The position numbers were made by a program, and so were the translations under genes. Shown here one piece after another: positions 1-5,858 of a stretch of 12,582 bases of DNA. The notes under the pieces were generated by a model. That model saw nothing but the letters and a program-made list of their open reading frames with translations. It was not told the origin of the DNA and did not search any database. The stretch spans positions 1 to 12,582 of the forward strand of contig PKTC01000300.1 of assembly GCA_002869305.1 (NCBI GenBank). The letters run 5' to 3'. Source of the stretch: Marinilabiliales bacterium. GTDB lineage: Bacteria > Bacteroidota > Bacteroidia > Bacteroidales > UBA12077. Within the stretch, counting starts at the first letter, position 1; each line of letters opens with the position of its first letter.

Positions 1-1
1 A

Positions 2-529
2 TCAATTAAAATAAAAAAAGAAAATAGAGATGAAACATTAAAATTTCTGGAAGCCAAATGGTACGAATTTGCAGGAGATGATATGCCTTTCAGGCATGAT
101 TTTGTTGAAGATGTAATTTCAAACTCTTACAATAACGATAAAAGAACGGCTACATTTATAAAATACTTTACTATTCTTTCAATTATTATCGCTTCCATGG
201 GTTTGCTGGGATTATCCATATTATCAATAAAGCAAAAAACAAAAGAAATTGGCATAAGAAAAGTGAATGGAGCTAATTCATATGCGATTATTGCTTTAAT
301 GATAAAAAATTATCTTGTTTTGGTTTTTGTAGGGTTTATTTTATCAGTTCCTATTTCATATTACTTCCTACAAAAATGGCTGAATAACTTTGTTTATAAA
401 ACGGAACTCAGCATTTGGGTTTTTTTAATTGTAATTTTAGGATTGACTGTATTGACAATACTTACAGTAGGGATAGCAACTTATAATACGGCTAATACAA
501 ATCCAGCTGATTCATTGAGGTATGAATAG
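2..529 (+). CDS. ABC transporter permease, MacB/FtsX family (C-terminal part, 5' end outside window)
   Basis: The frame is open from base 2, so this is the last 175 residues of a longer protein; the ATG at 83 is internal. The visible part starts at the end of the second periplasmic domain. The final FtsX domain follows: a membrane helix around FTILSIIIASMGLLGL (bases ~167-220), the cytoplasmic coupling motif KTKEIGIRKVNGA (~236-275), two more hydrophobic helices (~300-365 and ~415-480), and the terminal NPADSLRYE typical of these proteins. The family works as an inner-membrane dimer with a separate MacB/LolD-type ATPase and moves or extracts periplasmic substrates; the substrate here is unknown. 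It is clearly related to the three permeases downstream but is the most diverged of them (for example KVNGA where the others have VVGA or ALGS). No clear terminator follows, only a 6-bp stem at 536-557. Family assignment is secure; function is not. Confidence 0.93.
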   Translation, partial: SIKIKKENRDETLKFLEAKWYEFAGDDMPFRHDFVEDVISNSYNNDKRTATFIKYFTILSIIIASMGLLGLSILSIKQKTKEIGIRKVNGANSYAIIALMIKNYLVLVFVGFILSVPISYYFLQKWLNNFVYKTELSIWVFLIVILGLTVLTILTVGIATYNTANTNPADSLRYE

Positions 530-537
530 TAATTTTC

Positions 538-726
538 TTAGTTTGATCTATCTAAGATGTTCGAAATAGTACAACTATGTACAGTATTGTGCACTAAATT
601 CATAACACACTTTTGCTTAATAATCTCATAGACAAGGTAATAATCATATTCGGCACGAATTCTGATAATGTTATCTATTCGTATTGGGAAAATGATAATA
701 ACACGCTTACATACTGACTTTAACTT
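538..726 (-). pseudogene. possible relic of a RelE/ParE-type toxin gene
   Basis: On the minus strand a frame of 62 sense codons, with its stop at 538-540, is open back to a stop at 727-729. It has no plausible start codon near its beginning; the only ATG (601-603) is well inside. The middle of the translation contains RIRAEYDYYLVYEI, which resembles by eye the conserved strand of RelE/ParE toxins (RIRvGdYRvvYEI), followed by a hydrophobic stretch as expected for the last strands. A complete toxin would be about 90-100 residues and no antitoxin frame is visible, so at best this is the C-terminal remnant of a decayed toxin. A chance resemblance in AT-rich intergenic DNA is possible. Confidence 0.2.
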
Positions 727-745
727 TTATTTAACTTTTTTAATG

Positions 746-776
746 TTGATTTAATAGTAATTAAGTTTTAGATTTG
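746..776 (+). promoter_or_regulatory. Bacteroidota-type sigma-A promoter for the permease at 814
   Basis: TTG at 746-748 and TAGATTTG at 769-776 are separated by 20 nt. This matches the Bacteroidetes housekeeping consensus (TTTG-like -33 element, about 19-21 nt, TAnnTTTG -7 element). Transcription would begin near 783, giving a leader of about 30 nt before the ATG at 814. The leader is AT-rich with no Shine-Dalgarno sequence, as is usual in this phylum. Confidence 0.6.
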
Positions 777-792
777 TACGAATAGTTTCGTA
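777..792. promoter_or_regulatory. inverted repeat at the predicted transcription start (possible operator or leader hairpin)
   Basis: TACGAA-TAGT-TTCGTA is a perfect 6-bp inverted repeat with a 4-nt spacer. It begins one base after the predicted -7 element and spans the expected start site of the gene at 814. Its placement suits a repressor operator or a small 5' leader hairpin, but no regulator gene is visible and the arms are short, so the role is inferred only. Confidence 0.3.
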
Positions 793-813
793 ATCAATAA
801 ATAATTTAAATAT

Positions 814-3195
814 ATGTTTAAAAATCTTTTCAAAACAGCCATCCGAAATATCTTTAAAGATTTCGGTTATAGTAGTTTAAATATTCTTGGTTTAACAATA
901 GGAATTGCCAGTGCATTATTTCTAATTATCTACATAGCTGATGAGGTTAGTTACGATCGATATCATGAAAATGTGGATAGAATTTATCGTGTTTCGTCTC
1001 ATATAACAGAAACCGATGATGAATTTACCTGGATTGTAGCTCAAATTCCTTTCGGACCGCAGGTAGTTGAAGACTATCCGGAAGTAGAATCATTTGTTCG
1101 ATTTATACCTTTTCAGCGAGCTGTTTTCAATTATGAGGATAAAGAATTTTACGAAGAGAACTTTGTTTATGTCGATACAACAATATTCGATATTTTCACT
1201 TATGAATTTATAAAAGGGAATCCTGAAAATGCCTTAATGGAGCCGAATACCATCGTATTAACTGAAAATATCGCAGCTAAATATTTTGGAGATACAGATC
1301 CCATGGGTAAAACTCTTGTGTCAGGGGATGAAGCGTATAAGGTAACGGGTGTTATAAAGAATATCCCATTTAATTCACATTACAGGTATGATGCGATGGC
1401 TTCACGTAAAAGTCTTCCTGAAGAGATGGGCAGTTGGGGTAACTTCGGTGTCTTTACTTATTTATTACTTCCAGAAGATTTAGATTATAAAGAATTCGAA
1501 TTGAAGATTAAGGAGATGTATGGTAATTACATGGCCGAAATATTTGAGAGAATGGGTATTAGCATTGAATATATTTTAGAGCCTATTGCTGATATTCATT
1601 TGAGATCCACAAGCGGAAGTGAACCTGAACCAACAGGAAGCATAGCTTATGTAATTATCTTTGGTATAGTTGCCTTGTTTTTGATTCTAATTGCTGCAAT
1701 GAACTATATGAATCTAGCAACGGCTCGTTCTACTAAAAGAGCACGTGAGGTTGGATTGAGAAAAGTTGTTGGTTCACACAGAGGTGGATTAATTCTGCAG
1801 TTCCTTACTGAATCAACGGTGTTAACTTTTATTTCACTTGTACTAAGCTTGATATTGGTAGTACTATTATTACCTCAATTTAACCAATTGGCAGGAAAAT
1901 CATTTGATATAGATGTATTGTATACACCAGTAGTATTTATAAGTGTTTTGGCAGTAATCTTGATGGTAGGGATTTTTGGCGGAAGTTATCCAGCATTTTA
2001 TTTATCAAGGTTTAGTCCGGTATCTGTTATGAAAGGAGAAATCACCAAAGGTTCTGCAGGTATTTTATTTAGAAAAGTGTTGGTTATTATACAATTTACA
2101 ATTTCTGTTGCAATGATTGTTTCAACTTTAGTTGTATACAAGCAATTAAATTACCTTAAAACAAAGGACTTGGGCTATGATATGAATAATGTGATTAGTC
2201 TTGAAATTTCCAATCGGGAAATGAGAAACAAATACCCGGTTCTAAAGCAAGCATTGTTAGAAAATCCAAATATTAAGTATGTAGCTTGAACGAGTTCAAG
2301 AGTTGGAGAAGGATCTGGCAAATCACTCTTTAATGTAGAAACAGATGACGGTATGCAGCAAAGAGGTATAAATATGGCGGCAGTAGATCATGATTTTGTT
2401 GAAGCTCTCGGAATTACTATGCTAAAAGGTAGAGATTTCCAGGAAGATATGCCTTCTGACACTTTGCTAGGTGTGATTGTAAATGAAACGATGGCAAAAC
2501 GTTTAAATTGGAACGAGCCATTAGGTAAGAAAGTAGAATTACAAGGCCGTGATGGAACAGACTATTTAAAGGCCACAGTCGTTGGATTAATGAAAGATTA
2601 CCATCAAAGAGGCATGTATAACGAAATAGAAACATTAATGCTGATATATCAAAATAATAATCGCGTTGTTTATGCAAAACTTGGTGATGAGGATGTTCAA
2701 GGAACCATTCGATATATAGAGAGTCAATGGAATTAAATATTCCCCGAACAACCCTTTACATATTCGTTTTTATCGGAAAGATTTAATGAACAATTTAATG
2801 CTGATGAAAATAGAGGATTCATCTTTACCTTGTTCACAGTGTTAGCTATACTAATTGCTTGTCTTGGATTATTTGGCTTGGCATCATACACAGTTGAACA
2901 ACGGACCAAAGAGATAGGTATACGAAAAGTGGTTGGTGCATCTGAAGGAACAATTGTTAAGTTGGTTTCTAAGGAGTTTTTAATTTTGGTTTCCATTTCA
3001 ATATTGATCGCATTTCCGCTATCATTTTATTTTATGAGAGATTGGTTGCAACAATTTGTATATAGAACTAATCTAGGACTATTTATTTTTCTTTTAGCAG
3101 GAATTATAACTGTAACAATAACCTTTATTACGGTTAGTTTCCAGGCATGGAAAGCAGCTAATACAAATCCTTCTGAATCACTTAGGGTAGAATGA
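814..3195 (+). pseudogene. ABC transporter permease, MacB/FtsX family, interrupted by two in-frame stop codons
   Basis: One frame runs for 794 codons from ATG 814 to TGA 3193-3195, the normal length for the family, but contains TGA at 2287-2289 (codon 492) and TAA at 2734-2736 (codon 641). Homology is continuous across both stops with no frameshift: ...KYVA-stop-TSSRVGEG... and ...ESQWN-stop-IFPEQPF... line up with the intact paralogues downstream. Domain order by codon is TM1 (~20-42), first periplasmic MacB-type domain (~43-275), FtsX domain 1 with TM2-4 and REVGLRK (~277-400), TM5 (~420-447), second periplasmic domain containing the lesions, then FtsX domain 2 (from ~669) with RTKEIGIRKVVGA and terminal NPSESLRVE. 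The start is typical (MFKNLFKTAIRNIFK). The internal ATG at 2353 lacks a visible ribosome site, so re-initiation is unlikely. It reads as a recently inactivated gene, since its promoter, frame and terminator all survive. Sequencing error remains possible. The N-terminal 491 residues might still be made. Confidence 0.85.
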
Positions 3196-3210
3196 GACTA
3201 ACTAAATTGT

Positions 3211-3242
3211 AAAGGGGGTGTCAAATTTGACACCCTTTTTTT
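3211..3242 (+). terminator. intrinsic terminator after the broken permease gene
   Basis: Bases 3216-3235 form a perfect 20-bp palindrome (arms GGGTGTCAAA / TTTGACACCC), flanked by AAAGG before and a run of seven T after it (3236-3242). It lies 20 bp after the stop at 3195. It separates the gene at 814 from the permease pair downstream, which must therefore have its own promoter. Confidence 0.9.
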
Positions 3243-3253
3243 ATAGTGCATTA

Positions 3254-3271
3254 ATGAACATCGGTGTTCAT
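3254..3271. promoter_or_regulatory. inverted repeat upstream of the permease pair (possible operator)
   Basis: ATGAACA-TCGG-TGTTCAT is a perfect 7-bp inverted repeat with a 4-nt spacer, between the terminator and the start codon at 3384. A promoter is required in 3243-3383. I could not assign one with confidence: only partial -7 matches are seen, AATATTTG at 3331 and TATAGTTTG at 3342, neither with a well-spaced -33 element. The repeat could be a regulator binding site, but this is inferred from symmetry and position alone. Confidence 0.3.
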
Positions 3272-3383
3272 ATTCGAACGTTTCACACAAATAATTTTGA
3301 TATTTAAACAATTGTTAATGAGTATTTTGAAATATTTGGAATATAGTTTGTCACAACTCTAAAAACTATAAAATAACAACAAA

Positions 3384-5798
3384 ATGTTTAAACATAACCT
3401 AATTATTGCATTAAGGAACATCCTTAAGTACTGGAATTATTCAATTATAAATATTGGCGGATTAGCTATTGGATTAGCTAGTTTTATTTTTATTGTATTG
3501 TATATAGATGATGAATTAAAATATGACAAATACCATGAAAATGCAGAAACGATTTATAGAGTAAATAGATTATATAATAGCAACGATGTGGATGAGGATG
3601 CTGCCACATTGTCTTTCCCCGCTGGACCAACAATGGTCCTTGATTATCCTAATATAGTTAAAAATCAGGTAAGATTTTTTAATCAGTTAAGAAACCAATG
3701 GTTTTTCGATTATCAAAAAAATGAAGAAGAAATAATTCGTTTTAATGAGCCGCATTTTATGCTTGCGGACTCTACTGTATTCGATATTTTTACTTTTAAC
3801 TTTATTGAGGGTGACCCAGAAACCGCCCTAGATAATCCAGGAACAATTGTAGTTACAAAATCAACTGCGAAAAGATATTTCGGCGATGAACCTGCTATAG
3901 GGAAGGTTTTAAGAGTTGAAGAAGGTCTTAATTTTGAAGTTACTGGAGTAATTGAAGATTTACCTACACAGTCGCATCTTAAGATTGATATTTTAGGATC
4001 ATTGAATACGATTAAACAATTTTTTGGGAATGGACAATTCCCTCAAACTTGGATTTGGAATCCATGTTGGACATACGTTCAATTGCATGATGGGATTGAT
4101 ACTAAAATGCTGGATGAAAAATTTCCTGAATTTTATGAGAATCATTACAACGATTTGCAAGATGCTGATGTTACCTTATATACACAAGCTTTAACTGATA
4201 TTCATTTAAAATCACATCATGTATATGAGATGCGACCAAACAGCAACATTGTATATGTATATATTTTATCTATTGTAGCTGCCATTATTTTAATTTTGGC
4301 ATGCATCAACTTTATGAATCTTGCAACTGCAAGTTCGGCAGGAAGGGCGAAGGAGATTGGCATTAAAAAAGTATTTGGCAGTCAGAAAAGAAGTTTGGTA
4401 TTTCAATTTTTAGGAGAAGCTGTTGTGCAAAGCTTTTTTGCCATGTTAATAGCCATATTAATCGTTGAATTTCTTTTATCGGGCTATAACAATTTTACAG
4501 GGAAACTAATTACTCCTTCGTTTTTAGTAGAATTAAAAATTTTAGGTTTTATTTTAGGAGTTGCATTTTTAGTTGGTCTAATAGCTGGAACGTATCCTGC
4601 ATTTGTACTTTCTTCGTTTAAACCTCTGAAGGTTCTTAAAGGTTCTCTTAAAAGTGGTGCAAAATCCGGAACAGCAAGGAAAGTGCTTGTAATTGTTCAA
4701 TTCTCAATTTCTATTAGTCTTATAATAGGTAGTTTGGTAGTATTTGCCCAGTTAAACTTCTTACGTAATGCAGAGCTAGTATTCAAGAAAGATCATATTA
4801 TAAATATCCAACGAGTTGGTCCTCTATTTAGAAACTACGAAGCATTTAAACAAGAATTATTAAGTCATAAGGATATTGATTATGTTACAGGTGCTGAAGA
4901 TTATCTTGGAATTAATCATAATACCCGAGACTATGAAGTTGAAGGATTAACTCCTGGTCAGAGATTTTATATTCCAACATTTATGGTCGATTGGGATTTT
5001 ATTGAAACCTTCGATATTAAAGTGGTAGAGGGAAGAGCCTTCTCGAGAGAGTTTCCAAGCGACACAACCGCTGCGGTTATGATTAATGAAACAATGGCCA
5101 AAGATCTGGGATGGAGTAATAGCGAAGCTATTGGGAAACGCATAACTTCGCGGGATGGAGATGAAAGAGTAATTGGTGTGTATAAAGATTTTAATGCCAT
5201 GTCATTACATCGACCTGTGAATAAGTTCATATTAGACATGTTCCGCAGGCCAGAAGTTTTTGCACAAGTTGTATCCATTCGATTTAGTTCAAATAATTAC
5301 CAGGAAGTACTTAAGCATATTGAGAATACATGGAAAGAGTTCGTACCAACACGGCCTTTTGAGTATCAGTTTTTTGATCAGCAATTAGACGATTTGTATG
5401 GTGATGAATTAAGATTTGGTAGATTCTCACTCATGTTAACCATTTTAGCCATAATAATTGCTAGCATGGGATTAGTAGGGCTAACTTCATTCTTAGCTGA
5501 ACAGCGTACCAAAGAAATTGGAATTCGAAGAGCTCTTGGTTCATCTGCAAATGCAATTGTAGGTTTAATGGCTAAAGAGTTTTTATGGCTCTTGTTAGTG
5601 GCAAATGCGATATCATGGCCAATTACATATTATTTTACAACGAATTGGCTTGAAAGTTATTCGAAACATATAAATACAATTTGGGGAATTTACTTTATTT
5701 CAGGTATTCTTACATTAATTTTAGCAATGATCATTATTACATATAGAGCATATAGAACGGCGATGCTAAATCCTGCTCAAACTCTAAGGTACGAATAG
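3384..5798 (+). CDS. ABC transporter permease, MacB/FtsX family (first of an intact tandem pair)
   Basis: Complete 804-residue inner-membrane permease with the doubled layout of this Bacteroidota family. The order is TM1 (~19-41, NIGGLAIGLASFIFIVLYID), first periplasmic MacB-type domain (~42-287, with IYRVNRLY, TVFDIFTF and the FEVTGVIEDLP strand), and FtsX domain 1 with TM2-4 (~290-412), carrying AKEIGIKKVFGS and TYPAFVLSSFKPLKVLKG. TM5 follows (~432-456, ARKVLVIVQFSISISL), then a second periplasmic domain (~462-675, including VVEGRAFSREF and MINETMAKDLGW) and FtsX domain 2 (~681-790, EQRTKEIGIRRALGSS), ending NPAQTLRYE. Such permeases pair with a cytoplasmic ATPase in type VII ABC systems; none is encoded nearby and the substrate is unknown. 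The start follows A-rich sequence without a Shine-Dalgarno site, and the protein aligns from residue 1 with its downstream paralogue. It probably forms an operon with that gene. Confidence 0.95.
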   Translation: MFKHNLIIALRNILKYWNYSIINIGGLAIGLASFIFIVLYIDDELKYDKYHENAETIYRVNRLYNSNDVDEDAATLSFPAGPTMVLDYPNIVKNQVRFFNQLRNQWFFDYQKNEEEIIRFNEPHFMLADSTVFDIFTFNFIEGDPETALDNPGTIVVTKSTAKRYFGDEPAIGKVLRVEEGLNFEVTGVIEDLPTQSHLKIDILGSLNTIKQFFGNGQFPQTWIWNPCWTYVQLHDGIDTKMLDEKFPEFYENHYNDLQDADVTLYTQALTDIHLKSHHVYEMRPNSNIVYVYILSIVAAIILILACINFMNLATASSAGRAKEIGIKKVFGSQKRSLVFQFLGEAVVQSFFAMLIAILIVEFLLSGYNNFTGKLITPSFLVELKILGFILGVAFLVGLIAGTYPAFVLSSFKPLKVLKGSLKSGAKSGTARKVLVIVQFSISISLIIGSLVVFAQLNFLRNAELVFKKDHIINIQRVGPLFRNYEAFKQELLSHKDIDYVTGAEDYLGINHNTRDYEVEGLTPGQRFYIPTFMVDWDFIETFDIKVVEGRAFSREFPSDTTAAVMINETMAKDLGWSNSEAIGKRITSRDGDERVIGVYKDFNAMSLHRPVNKFILDMFRRPEVFAQVVSIRFSSNNYQEVLKHIENTWKEFVPTRPFEYQFFDQQLDDLYGDELRFGRFSLMLTILAIIIASMGLVGLTSFLAEQRTKEIGIRRALGSSANAIVGLMAKEFLWLLLVANAISWPITYYFTTNWLESYSKHINTIWGIYFISGILTLILAMIIITYRAYRTAMLNPAQTLRYE

Positions 5799-5858
5799 TT
5801 ATTTTTTATAACTTATCGAAAGTAATTAAAGAAGTAATACGTAGAAAATGGCAATAAA

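Noticed and set aside
2287..2289. In-frame TGA read as selenocysteine or a reassigned codon
   Set aside because: The paralogues have Gly at the aligned position, not Cys. A second, different stop (TAA at 2734) interrupts the same gene, and other genes here end normally in TGA or TAA. Inactivation or error is simpler.
2353..2736. Separate small gene starting at ATG 2353
   Set aside because: It is the second periplasmic domain of the broken permease in the same frame, with no ribosome site and no independent start context.
2417..2996. Minus-strand frames of 86 and 87 codons
   Set aside because: They lie wholly antisense to permease-derived sequence and show no recognisable domain or start signals.
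2830..3195. Separate 121-residue membrane protein gene
   Set aside because: It is the last FtsX domain of the broken permease, in the same frame after the TAA at 2734; the ATG-like start is internal to homologous sequence.
4967..5278. Minus-strand 103-codon frame
   Set aside because: Antisense shadow of the intact permease at 3384; a similar shadow appears at 7391-7663 over the paralogue, as expected from shared coding sequence.
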